The notes under the pieces are model-generated. The model was not told where the DNA came from. It worked only from the letters and a program-made list of their open reading frames with translations, and made no database searches. From the NCBI RefSeq assembly GCF_050947335.1, contig NC_134985.1:17909190-17973189 (forward strand): 64,000 nucleotides of DNA, given 5' to 3'. Positions 26,074 to 46,782 of the stretch are shown in pieces. Source of the DNA: Megachile rotundata (taxonomy: Eukaryota > Arthropoda > Insecta > Hymenoptera > Megachilidae). A program made the position numbers and the translations under genes. Every line of letters starts with the position of its first letter. Position 1 is the stretch's first letter.

Positions 26074-26718
26074 TTGTCAAAGAGTAACAGATCGAGTTTG
26101 TAAATTGTAACTTGCAAAATAGATGTACTGTGTAATTTAATATTGAATCTAGTAACAAGATTAACATCTCCGATTGCAGATAATGAGAATAACAAAGTAT
26201 GATATATGGCAAACTCAGTGGTTTATGTTGATTAGTTGAAATTTTGTTGTTTTCTAATATAAAGAAGTACATATTTTTGTATACAAATTCTTATAGGTAC
26301 GTATAGATACCGATTTTGTGCTATAATTGCTATTATTCTACACAGTTTTCGACATTGCATTTGATGCAAAGAATCGTCTGGTAATTAGTCAATGAAATAA
26401 TGTAGACAAAGCGCTAAACGTCATTGTTATTGTACGATAAGTGTAAAAAGTACTTGTTATAAAATTTCTTATATTTAATTTGAGAAAGGTGATCGTTACA
26501 AATAAGTATGAAATAAAACCACCAATTTCAATGCTTGGAACAAACTGTAGATTAAAATTTCCAGATTATTAACGTTTAAGCAAAACTTTTAACAGGAAAA
26601 GCATTAGTAAATATTTAGGTAAATATTTTTAGGTTGCGTTATAATTGCAACATTTCTATCGCTCATTGTTAGAACTTTACAAGCTCAAAATTTATAAAAG
26701 AAAAACGTATCATACTGT
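26074..26718. other. Convergent 3' region of UBE4A and PSPH
   Basis: AT-rich, 645 bp, between two converging stops. AATAAA at 26512-26517 suits UBE4A. No further gene seen. Confidence 0.5.
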
Positions 26719-27713
26719 TCACGTTTCCAAGATATTTATGAGTTCATTGAAGTCGGTAATGAACCAAGGAGATTTCGACTTGACGCTCTCTCGGACCACA
26801 TTTCCTCCATATCCTATTAAAAGAGCCGCATTATCAAATGAATAAAATAAAGCAACAAGGTCAAACTGATAATATAAGGTAACTAAGATGTACCTATAAA
26901 TAAATCTGCTATCGCGGTTGTTTCTAAATCCGTTGCGCCGTCCCCGATGTGCACAATAGTTTTAAACCCTTTTTCATTTTTGAGGTATTCAATTACTTTT
27001 GTTTTCCCTCCATTTTCGACGGTGGGTTGATCTTCGTCGAATCCTGCATATTCTCCTGTAAATAAATTAAAATTTAGATATAACGCATTATATCAATGGT
27101 ATATTAGCATAAACGAGTAACCTGTGAAATAAAATTTAAGTCTGTTCGCAAAAATATTCTCTGACGGAATATTAAGCGACGTAGCAACTGGTGCAATTAA
27201 ACAACGAAATCCACCAGATATCAAGAACACGTGCTTTTTACGATTTTGGAGCGTCGTTATCAGAGCTCTGAAATTTAGATAGAAAATGAACTTAAAAAAA
27301 AATAATACAAGTTACGTCACGATAATTTATTATCAATTGTAATTATTTCCTACTTAATCCCAGACGAAAGTTTCAGCTCGCGAGAAGCTAGAAACTGTTC
27401 GATTTGCGTCAAACTTGGTTTTATAATATTCAGCCTGTCCACCAAAGATTGTCGAAACGTCACGTTTCCTTGCATTGCCTGATTCGTTCTAAAATCATTT
27501 TTAATTACTAATCATGTGTATCTATGTAATTATCTCTATCTGTAAAGGAAAACAGAAAAAAAGTAAAACTTACAACGCAGTAACCTCGTTTTTTTTTCCA
27601 CAAAATTTCGCAAGCTCATCGATACCTTCTTCTCGAATTACGGTAGAATCGACATCGAAGGTGACAGCATCCGCGTCCCTCCATATCGATCTCATCTTCT
27701 CCAAATTCGACAT
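26719..27713 (-). CDS. PSPH: Phosphoserine phosphatase
   Basis: Five or so exons; start at 27713-27711 (MSNLEKMRSIWRDADAV), stop TGA at 26721-26719. The HAD-family nucleophile motif appears as FDVDSTVIREEGIDELAKFC at about 27600-27675. Motif II is the SGGF in VFLISGGFRCLIAP (about 27200-27240), and the metal-binding motif is GDGATD (about 26935-26950). The last exon starts at about 26837 and completes the C-terminus (GYGGNVVRESVK, then WFITDFNELI). The enzyme releases serine from phosphoserine, the last step of serine synthesis from 3-phosphoglycerate, in the cytosol. All catalytic motifs are intact. Reading through the penultimate exon donor would stop after three codons, so the terminal exon is needed for a normal protein. 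Confidence 0.94.
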
Positions 27714-29037
27714 CTAATTCGCTCGAAGCAACAAGTGTTGCTTTACTATACACTCGCGATTTTGAACAAGATGAACCGCAGTTCTAATTTTTCTAAACGA
27801 TAACACCAACTGATTAAGTGTTACTCAATCAGTTCACTTTAATCTCTCCCAAGAAAGTTTGATACGCATATAAAGAGAAATTTATTATCTTTCCTGTTAG
27901 TTGTGAAACTATTGTTTAACTGTCTTTGAGGTTAGGATATTCTTGATATAAAAATCATTTTAAGTAAGCATGTATTTATGTTTTCGCAGATTTCGTAATG
28001 AACAAATATTTTCAGTTTAGTGTCATCGCAAGGGAAAGAGAAAGAGACGGAGAGGATAAAAGCAGGGGCCAAAGAAAAAGAAGCTGAGAAAGATAAAAAC
28101 AATTTATTGATAATACTAATGTCTTGCAACTAAACAAAATTTGTTAAAAATTTTATATCTTTAAATACAGATAAAAATAATAATTGAAATTAGTTTACAT
28201 TTTGTGTTTTATAAATATTTTTTAACAGAAAATTAAAATATGTTCAGAATATTGAATTAATATACATATATCGCTTTACAGTGTGACTAAGTCGACACGC
28301 AATATTTGAAATATTTTAGAAGAAATTGGAAATATTAAAAATACTTTTATAAAAATTTCCCAAAATATTTTGAACTGAACACGATATACTATTCGATATA
28401 ATCGAGTTGCGTCTCGATTGAACAATCGATTCAACGCGATCAATTTAAAATATACTACAAACTAGCTTTCCAACGAATTCGCTGTATTTATAATCGAACG
28501 AAATATAAAAAATTGGCGAAACACGTGCAGATTCAATGACGGAACGCATCTGTACACGTGGCCATGGCAAATTGTTTCGAAATCGAAGTGAACAAAATCT
28601 ATAAAGCAATAAACGTAGCGGTTTCGCTTAGATCTATGCAACGGTAAAAAACGTTCGATCGTTCGATGAAAGAAAACATTGATGAAGGGAAAGTTCTCGA
28701 GTGAAGTGCTGCGCTCTAGTTACCGATCGTAACCTTATCAAGATCGATGGACGGTACATAGTACCGTGCGTACATAGGCGCGAATGGTGAGAAAATCAGC
28801 AAGGGTAGATGGTCGATGAGAAGGAAGCTATATCTCGTAATAGTGTTGGGTGGCGTTCGCGCGGCATCAGGCACGCGGTAATGTAACGAACAATCGAAAA
28901 ATTCGGAGGGCAGTCGTTCGTGAGCTTCACGATTCATCGCGTCGACAATAATTTTTCAAACGCAAGTTTAAGATAAACAGTTTACGAATAAAAAAAAAAG
29001 GATAATAGGTGCGAACGTGATCGCGTAGTAAACAATC
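27714..29037. other. Divergent intergenic region, PSPH to Mth-like GPCR
   Basis: 1.3 kb. The PSPH-proximal part is AT-rich, with a small 8-bp inverted repeat (27808-27815 / 27827-27834). From about 28400 rightward the sequence becomes CpG-rich and holds two perfect CACGTG boxes at 28522-28527 and 28555-28560. It should contain the promoter for the first ectodomain exon. Minus-strand open frames at 28716-28937 and 28968-29180 show nothing recognisable. Confidence 0.45.
28522..28560. promoter_or_regulatory. Pair of canonical E-boxes (CACGTG) 33 bp apart
   Basis: Two perfect CACGTG palindromes at 28522-28527 and 28555-28560, spaced about three helical turns, about 0.5 kb upstream of the first GPCR start codon. 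bHLH factors of the Myc/Max or Clock/Cycle type bind this core. Function is inferred from position and spacing only. Confidence 0.35.
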
Positions 29038-32000
29038 ATGTTAACTCGTATAATTTGGTTGGTTATGATCGGTTGGTCGAGTGGGATCGAAGGGAAGCGG
29101 ATCGACACGATAGAGGAGTCATTTTGCCGCCCGTTTCCTAGCAAAGTTTTGGAAGGACATAAAATTAGCAGGCTCGACAATGGAAGTTTAGTGCACGACC
29201 GGTTGGTGTATCCGGCGAATTCTTATCGGGTGGTCGGAAATGAGACTTACGGATGCGTGTGTAATATACGACTTTGCTTGAGGAAGTGTTGCAGACGAGA
29301 TGAGATTTTGGGAACAAGCATTCGACCAAATTGTACTCGATTAACGAATGGTCAGCTCGCACCGGATCTTAAGCTTGAACAGCGCCAATTAACCACCGAG
29401 ATCCAAGGAATATCCGGTTTAAGCGATTTGTTCGTTCTCGTCGAGGATATGCAGTGTCCTGAGGGCACGGGCAAGTTTCTGCTTCAGCCGGAACTCTACA
29501 ATGACGACGCATTCGTTCTATTGGCGAACGGCACCCTTCAAATGACTACGAACAAATTTGCAGCATGGACTTACTGTTTCGACTGGAAAGAGTCTTTCGA
29601 GAAAATCGTCGCTATAGTATGTCTGTCGAATTTTCCTCCTTCCAAAGACGAAATACGGCAAAAATCTTACAATATCGGCGTGATAGTCTCCATCCCGTTT
29701 TTCTTCATCACTTTCCTCGTGTATGCAATCATTCCAGAATTGAGAAACCTCTACGGAAAAACACTGATGTGTTACGTAGCTTCTCTCGTGGTAGCGTACA
29801 CCTTCTTCATATTGACCACCATCTCCTCCAACTTGCCCTTCACCATATGCTGTACGATAGGTAAGCATTTTACTCTATTTATTTTTAGTTATTTTCTTAT
29901 TTCCTTCCTTTCGAATCCTTTAAAAAAATGAAATTTTTATCAACTTCGAATATATTAAAAACAAGTATTTATTGAACTGTTAAAACTGAAGTTCACCCAT
30001 CTACAAGGGTACAAGCGTCACAATTTTTCCTATTTACCTACGTGTTTGCGTTTATGCAAGCTGCTGTCACAGGGGTACACATTTATGGCGTAGAAAAAAT
30101 TTGAATCCGCTGGCATCCAATTAATCCTCCTTTTATTCCCTACGGAAAGTTCGCGAGTATACAAGTACGAATTAATGGAATTTGCGTGATAAAGAATAAA
30201 GTGTGGTAATCACCGTGTGTCGCGACGTCATCAGATGTAGCATAATATCGAATATTTGTCGTTACATCTCAACGATTTAAACACGCTACGTCGATTTGCG
30301 AAGTCGTCGCGATCAATCGATCTATCGCTTAGTTCGACCTCCATGTACGTTGCGTGATGATCGTTTCCTTGTTACGTATTGTACGATAAAAAACTTAGGC
30401 TTATTTAACTTCGAACGTTGGAAGACGCGTTGGAAGAAAAACAAGTTTTAAACACGCGTTCGAGACCAAAGGAAGCGAAGGAGTTTGATTAATTTTTAGG
30501 TCATCTTGTTCACCATTAGGCTGACCGAAACGGTGGATTTTAAATGAGCGATCGTACGCTACATTTACCATTATCGTCTTACCGCTTCCGATACATACAA
30601 TGCGTGTATACTACATGCGATAACGAAGAGATACTGATTACTGCAGCCTACATGACATCTTGGCGCGACGATTTATCGATACCAAATCGACACGTCAGTT
30701 TTCTTTTTTACTAAAAATAAAGTTTGACAATTTTTTCAAAGATGGCATTGTTAAAATGTCATATGTTATTTAGAGGTTATGATTACTTTTTCCCTGCATT
30801 CTCCGAATATAAATAAACCAAGAGGAAGGGAAGAAATGAAAAGGAAAAAATGTAGACATTAGTAATCTAGCGAGGTTTCCTGGCGGCGCGATAATATGTG
30901 CGGTTTCTGCCAGAGCTCGAACTCGAACGGTTCCACGATAAACGACAGTTGGTGAACAAAGACGTATCTGTCAAGATGTCTCGCGTCGATCGCAATCATC
31001 GATCGACTATTTTCATCGCGATCGAGTTGTTGTTCGCGGTCACCGCGGTCGAACCGTTTTCGTGGATGGACGATTATATCGAACCCCCCGAGTCGTTCGA
31101 TTCGATCGATTCAGCCCCTAATGAATCGAGAGTGCCGCGTGCGATTTCGATCGATTCGTTCGATTTTGTGACGGCAAACAGTACCAGAGAATCGAGAATG
31201 CAATGCAACTTTATCGAACGAAACGATTCCATCACGAGGATCGGCGAAATTCCTCGAGTGCCTTTGTGCTGCCCGGAGATGAACCGATTGTCGGACGGTC
31301 AATGTTTCGAGACGAACGGCACGGTTTATCGTTTCCCGTCGATATATCGTTCGAAGGATTTCACGATGCTCGTCGAAACACCCAATCGAAATTGTTTCGA
31401 TCTATTTATTCGATATGCCTGCAAAAACCGTCAAAGCTACAATCTTAACCCAGCAAAGTATCCGGAAGACGAGTTCAAGCTTCTCGATAACGCTTCGATC
31501 TATAAAGTAGCAGAGAACGTCATTCTCGAAGACGAAGAATATTGTCTCGGCATCACTGACAGTGACGAGTACTACGTGGTCCTTTGTTTCGAAGACGACA
31601 CCTCCCAACTGACAGAGGATGCCGATCAAATTACAATCGTGTTTCCCGTCGGATTAATCGTGTCGGTGCCATTCTTGTTCGCCACGTTTCTCGTTTACTT
31701 ACTTTTACCGGAATTGAATAATATGCATGGTCGCACGCTTCGAGGATACATCGGTTCGCTATTGGTTGCTTACGTGATATTAGCCGTCTTACAAATCTCA
31801 CCGCAAGATCAAATTTCCGATCCTCTTTGCATCGCATTCGGTATTTATATATTTCCCGATTAACCCCACCCATTTTTTCTTTCTGTTTTTCTTCCCCTTT
31901 TTTTTAATAGTTCGATAGCTTTGCATCGTTTGATGCATCGATATCGTACGCCTATGCTACTCGCTCGCGCCTTTTGCGGTAACCATTAACTAGTGTCTTT

Positions 32001-35000
32001 TTTCAGCTTTCATCATCCACTTTTCCTTCCTGGCCAGCTTTTTTTGGCTGAACGTCATGTGTTTCGACATTTGGTGGACATTTGGGTAAGTGATGTTCAT
32101 AATTTACAATCGTATCGTAAAATTTTGTTTATTTTATTTGTTCAAAATGTTTGGGTTTACTCATCCTTCCTTTACTTCTCGAAACTCGTTTCGCTACGGG
32201 TATCGATCAGTTGATCGACGAAGTTTTACGAATCGAAAAAACGATTAATTGTCGTTGATGAGGCGTCGTACACATTTAAAACGTCGCGTCGGCTCGTTAT
32301 TCCTCGATCGAAGAGGAGAAATTAGATAGTTGACAAACATCAAGGAAAATTGATAGGGACGTAACGCGAATTAATATCCGGTTCGTAAACCGTGTGGACG
32401 TATGCGTAAGTTCGGTAAACATTCTTAAATTAATTTCGATCGGTCCACGAGTAAGCAAACGACTCCTCTCGAGTGGCTTTACCGCGTAAACGTGACGCTA
32501 ATGTTTCGATTCGATTTCGTTCGATAATCTCGTCGCGTTACTTCGCACGTGTTTCTCGATCAGTATGCGTCGTGTGGAGTATTCTGCATTCGTGTCTCTT
32601 TTGTATGCGAAATTTAGCATTCAGGAATTTTATGAACAATTTATTAGTTTTTATTATAAAATTACTAAATTCGTACAGTTTCACATTTTCGAATTTTTCG
32701 ATATTCAGAATATTTTATTTTTGAAATTTCAGATTCCAATTTTACAATATTAAGTCTCTAAATTTTTAAACTTTCAAATAACAAAATTTCTATGTTAAAA
32801 AATTTCATTTGACATTCGAGAAAAATTTACACCAGCAACCCTCCTGATTCGATATCATGCTCCCTCTATTGTCAATAGTCGCCGCTAACGAGCGTCTCGT
32901 TTCTTTCGATCGATCAATTTAATCTCGATTCTGTATACAGACCGTTTCTCTAATAACGACGTAACGAGTATTCGTTTCCACGAATTTGTGTTCGTATAAT
33001 TTTCCCTGGCACGGCGTACATACTGATAAACTCACTAATTAGGATGCCTTTGACTTAATTAGCGTAACTTCAAGTTATAACAATTTGTGACGTAACAAAA
33101 TCAAATATAATTCTGGCTGTGAGACAAAGTTATTATCTTTAATCGAAAATTCGATATGTGTACCTTTGGTAAAAGTTTAAGTTATTGCGTGAACGATATC
33201 TAATCGAGATTCGATTTGCGAATTCTATTTGGGGTATTTTATCTCGACGTTCGAGTAGTGCGATAAATTCCGTCTGCGCGCGCACCTTCCGTTATTGCGA
33301 ACGTGGATTTGAATTCGCTTGGTACTTTTCTTTATATGTCACAAATAAAAGCTTTCAATAAAATCATTGCCATGCTTCAAAAGTTCATTAAAATTTATTT
33401 GTATGCGTAAGTTGTAGGAAGTGTATTGAAGATGAAGACATCGTAGATCGCAGTTGTAGCTTTTAGATGAAGCATACTAAGTGGAACCGTTCTAAAAGTT
33501 TCTACTTATTCGCATATTCTATAGAGTAGAGTGTAAAGCACCAGGTGTACGGCAAACGAATCGTGACGTATCGTCCAAACAAATCTCTAAAGCTGAGAAT
33601 CGCTCGACGCCAACGCCAACGCCAACGCCGAGCCCGTATTTCTACCCTAACGTTCGAATTGTTTTCAGTAAAATTACCGGTCAAGTTCCAACGTAAAAAT
33701 AAGTTATAGGAATTCTTGCGCTCGAAGGCGATACAATTAATTAACTAATTACGAGCGCGTCAACGCAGCGTGACGCGATGCGACGTGTCAAAATTGTTTC
33801 TTCGTTAATTGATAGCTACTACGTTTAATGGAGTTTACAATTTATGTGCTTTGTCCTTCTACGCATATCGTCCTCGGAATATTACTAGGGTATCTTTTTT
33901 ACGCCGTGACGAATTTCGTTTATACTTTCGATCTTCTCGTATTTCAATTATTCTTCGAAACGAATTTGCTTTTTCGAGGAATCTTGTACTTGATACATCG
34001 CGTCGATATTTTTAAACATTCCGCGAACAAAAGAGGGTAAGATTTTGAGAGACGTCGCACAGTGGTCTTGTAATAATCTGGCGGCAGAAATGGCATAAAG
34101 ATCCTGAATCATAACCTATTCAAAACAGAATTTCTCGTAGGAGATATAGTAGGCAATTTTACAAAATATTTCTTTGCACGACGAACATATTTTTTTCTTG
34201 GTTTAGTATAAAATCATTGATATGACACATTGCTGTCGCAATCACATTTTCGTTTTGCCAAGCCTTTTTTTATCACGCGATTATGTAGGGCGTGACTGCG
34301 TATATATTTCACGTATTCTTATTCCCTATTCCCACTGTTGACATGTACGATCTCTTTGTCACCGTCGATTATTCTTTCTGAACTGCGCTATTATATTACA
34401 TACACATCGCGTATTTTTCTCAGTAATAATCGGCAATGAATACAAAGAAAAGCAAACACCATAAATAAAAGTAACCACTGTTTCAAGTGATCTACCCCCC
34501 GTGTTTCTATGCGAGCGATAAATTGAGAACGACATTTGTCGATTATCGAACGCGTCAAACGAATCGAAACGATCGCGTCGATCGTGACAGTTTCACGAAA
34601 ACGTGATAGGAAACGTGTGGACGGAAAATGGATGCGTCATCTAAAACCACAAATGTCGCTTTGTCATATACCTTTTTACTTCTTGCGTATCGTGTAATCC
34701 CCCAGGATAATTACTGGATAATGAGAAAACTGAAAGAACGTACGTCAATTTCAACTTTATTCGAAGTGACGTAAATCTTATTCGAAGCGAAACTTTTGTA
34801 ATCGCAACTTGGCAAGGAACCATTCCGAGGTACAAGCAAACTAAAATCTCTATATTCTGATCTATAATAAGTGTTATGATTGGGCGGACTTAAATAACGA
34901 TAGTTTATGCGGTTTTAATAATAATGCATCCAGAATGTGGTGCGCACGTGGCGCGCCATTAGACATTACGACGCGAAAAGGTAAATAACATGAATATAGG

Positions 35001-36680
35001 TACGCAGAATGAAAAGCGCAATATGGTATCGATCGTGATCGATGAGCGCGAAATTTAAATATATACAATTTAAGTATATACAATAATATAAAGTTTAGTT
35101 TCTGTTCTATGTTGTTTGTATTATCAATAAGGTAACCGATTGATTTCCAGAGGTTTCCGCTCGCTGCAGGGCAGCATGATCCAAAGGGAACGCAAGAAAT
35201 TTTGCATATACTCCATCTATGCTTGGGGCTGTGCATTACTGCTTACCGGAGTTTGCATTCTTATGGACTTCCTTCCGAATATTCCGGAACACTTTGTCAA
35301 ACCAGAATTTGGGGTACAAAGTTGCTGGTTCAACAGTATGTTTCTTATAGCAGTATACTAAAATGTCCGCTTCTTTATCATGCAAAATAAATATACACTC
35401 GGGTGCAACGCAGGTTTTCATTGTACAGTGCAAACATGATAATTTTTAAATTCTTAAATTTTCCGTAACACCGATCTTTTATGAGACACCGATACGAGGT
35501 TAAACACGAGTTTTGACTTTTCAGCAAATAAGGCAAAGGCTATCTATTTTTACGGACCTATGGGCGTCACTGTTGTATGCAACATATGCCTTTTCATTTC
35601 GACGGCGTTGAAGATCGTGCGACACAAAAAGGACACGGCTCATCATTTGAAAGGCACCGACAGCAGACGTCACGACGACAATAAGCAATGGTTGGTTCTT
35701 TCCCTTCCCTTCCCCTTAGTAGAAGACCAACGATCGAAATATTCTTTTGAAAATGAAATATGTTTTGTACCGCATTTCGGTTATAAATTGAAACATATGT
35801 ATGCTCTTCGACGTTCGCAAATATATACCCTGATCGTTTGCCGCTCTTATCGCGCAGTTATGACGGGTAAATTATTTTTGGATATTCTCATAGACAGACT
35901 GGAACGAACATTTTTCCCATGCCTCGATTTGTTTTCGTAACGACGGCTACCACTTGAGCAACAAATACATCCGTTCGACCGTGGTCTCGTACATGGTCGC
36001 ACGTTTCATCTTGCCGCCCTTCTTTTACGCTTTATGCGTATTATGTCTACCTGCGTATTACGAGCATACAGAACTGTCTGTTATATACATTCGAGTTCAA
36101 TGTTCCGATGTCACTTTCAAATCATCCCCGAATTGTCAAATATTCAAAAATAAGGATATTAGAGATATGCTCCTGATTTTATCTACTAATGTCACAGACG
36201 ATGTTATAGTAGTATACATTTTCCCCTGTGGATGGTGTATCCCACATGAGACTGTAATACCGACTTAGAAAATACATTTATGTTATTAACTTTTTATGTG
36301 TTTTATCTAGGTTCAATCTATATCTGAAGCTGTTCATCGTGATGGGTATTAATTGGTCGATGGAAATAGTGTCATGGCTGTGCAACAATTCACCGGCATA
36401 CATTTGGTACCTGACGGATCTTACCAACACCTTGCAGGGTGTAATTATCTTCTTGATTTTCGTGTGGAAAGATAAAATCAGACGGCTACTCTTGAAACGA
36501 CTCGGTTGTCATGGAAACAACATTCTGTCAAGAAACTCTACCCGCAGCGCGTATCACAGCTCCACTTCTCGTACTACTTGTACATCGGCAGCACCACTGC
36601 AACAGAAGATTATACCCTACTCAAGCGATCCCACCTCACGGAACAAGACACCGTTCGTTGATAACGACGATTCCGTTTAA
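29038..36680 (+). CDS. Methuselah-like GPCR, form A (first ectodomain exon)
   Basis: Exon A 29038-29860 joined to shared exons 32007-32085, 35151-35335, 35525-35690 and 36311-36680 gives 1,623 nt, 540 aa. Exon A encodes a signal peptide (MLTRIIWLVMIGWSSG), a full Methuselah-type ectodomain with the diagnostic GCVCNIRLCLRKCC block, later cysteines (NCTRL, DMQCPEG, WTYCFDW), and TM1-TM2 (IGVIVSIPFFFITFLVYAI; CYVASLVVAYTFFIL). The shared exons give TM3 (HFSFLASFFWLNVMCFDIWW), TM4, TM5, and TM6-TM7 with a Ser/Thr-rich tail. This is a class-B-like receptor family specific to insects and relatives, implicated in lifespan, stress and neuropeptide responses in flies. Splicing over exon B is inferred: no TM3 exon exists between the two ectodomain exons, so A must use the shared ones or be dead. 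Confidence 0.8.
30976..36680 (+). CDS. Methuselah-like GPCR, form B (second ectodomain exon)
   Basis: Exon B 30976-31840 joined to the same four downstream exons gives 1,665 nt, 554 aa. The ATG at 30976 was chosen because a signal peptide follows (STIFIAIELLFAVTA); the open frame extends upstream only through a GTG. The ectodomain begins with an acidic spacer and is simpler than that of exon A: it keeps PLCCPEMNRLSDGQC, RNCFDLFIRYAC, EYCLG and VLCFEDD but lacks the CxC half of the A-type block, resembling Mth-like 1 receptors. TM1-TM2 (VGLIVSVPFLFATFLVYLLL; RGYIGSLLVAYVILAV) are clearly homologous to those of exon A. Both exons end one base into a codon, so either joins the TM3 exon in frame. 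The region is CpG-rich, unlike most neighbours. Confidence 0.85.
32086..35150 (+). other. Long intron of the GPCR locus
   Basis: 3.07 kb between the TM3 and TM4 exons, by far the longest intron here. It is fairly CpG-rich. It contains a GCCAAC hexamer repeat at 33609-33629. Several open frames (for example 33828-34040) carry no motif or splice support, so I see no extra coding exon. Confidence 0.5.
33609..33629. repeat. Short (GCCAAC)n tandem repeat
   Basis: Three exact copies of GCCAAC followed by a partial copy, inside the GPCR intron. Too short for a function call. Confidence 0.7.
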
Positions 36681-37274
36681 AACAGCCGATAAATCACCTT
36701 CGATCGTTTACGCGGTTCATTACATTTTATACGATTAATCGCGAAACGCGATTACATATATACTTTACGAGTATTCTTTTTTTCATCGAAAAGAACAATC
36801 GACTCGATTGTTGGTACGCATAGCATACCAATGCACGCGTTCGTAATCGACGATAAAACGAATACGAGACGCAGATGGTTGCTCCTAATATTTCACGGAA
36901 ACGTATCTACTTACGTAAATACGTTTATCTATCTAGTCATCGATGGGTTATCATTACAATTTAATTTCGCGTTGTCGATTCGATATACGAGGAAGAATAT
37001 TTTTTACCAGTTTCATCATTTTATTTGTAAGGAAACGTATCGCTAAATATATCGACAGGAATAACGCTGAATAAGTGAGGATGTTTTTTCTTACTACGAA
37101 ATACTGAAACTTTGTGGTGTTCAAAGTTTGTCGAATTATGCTTATTGCAAAGGAAATGACGAAAATGCGTGCCATCGTGTATCTTAAGATCTATGTTATT
37201 CGCTATTTTTACGATGTCAAGTATTTGAAAATTTTGTACATTTTTCTTATGTATTTAATTTGCATACGCAAGTG

Positions 37275-37330
37275 CCCACGCACGCACACAGACACATACA
37301 CACGCACGCGTACACGCACACATACAATAC
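37275..37330. repeat. CA-rich imperfect dinucleotide microsatellite
   Basis: Alternating purine-pyrimidine run of ACGCAC/ACACAC type, imperfect, between the converging GPCR and PRPF8 genes. Confidence 0.7.
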
Positions 37331-37336
37331 ATGTAT

Positions 37337-37342
37337 TTTATT
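37337..37342 (-). terminator. Possible polyadenylation signal of PRPF8
   Basis: TTTATT on the plus strand, so AATAAA in the PRPF8 sense, about 250 bp past the stop codon. Confidence 0.35.
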
Positions 37343-37589
37343 ATAAAGAGATATTAAAATATAGTACAAAATAATCAATGTTCAACGTAATACTATTATA
37401 TGCATGTAATTCATCTATCAATCAAAAGTTATGTATTTGAAGACCCGCGGTCGTAAAAGTAACGCAACGCCTATGTGTAGATTATTCGATAAAAAACTTG
37501 TATTCTACTAGTACACTTCAAGGGAAAAAGAAGGAAAAGACTGTTCATCCCTGTAAACACAATGTCTCTCTTAAAGCTTTTTTTCTTCT

Positions 37590-46782
<9,193 letters not shown>

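Larger units (their letters stand above)
36681..37589. other. Convergent 3' region of the GPCR and PRPF8
   Basis: About 0.9 kb. Holds the GPCR 3' UTR, a CA-rich microsatellite at about 37275-37330 and a reverse-strand AATAAA (37337-37342) some 250 bp beyond the PRPF8 stop. No gene seen. Confidence 0.5.

Noticed and set aside
27808..27844. Small inverted repeat AACTGATT/AATCAGTT with a further overlapping pairing
   Set aside because: Arms of 8 bp in AT-rich DNA are expected by chance; no flanking signals of a terminator or RNA.
30898..30975. Upstream extension of the exon B frame
   Set aside because: It begins at a GTG, not an ATG, and the signal peptide starts only after the ATG at 30976.
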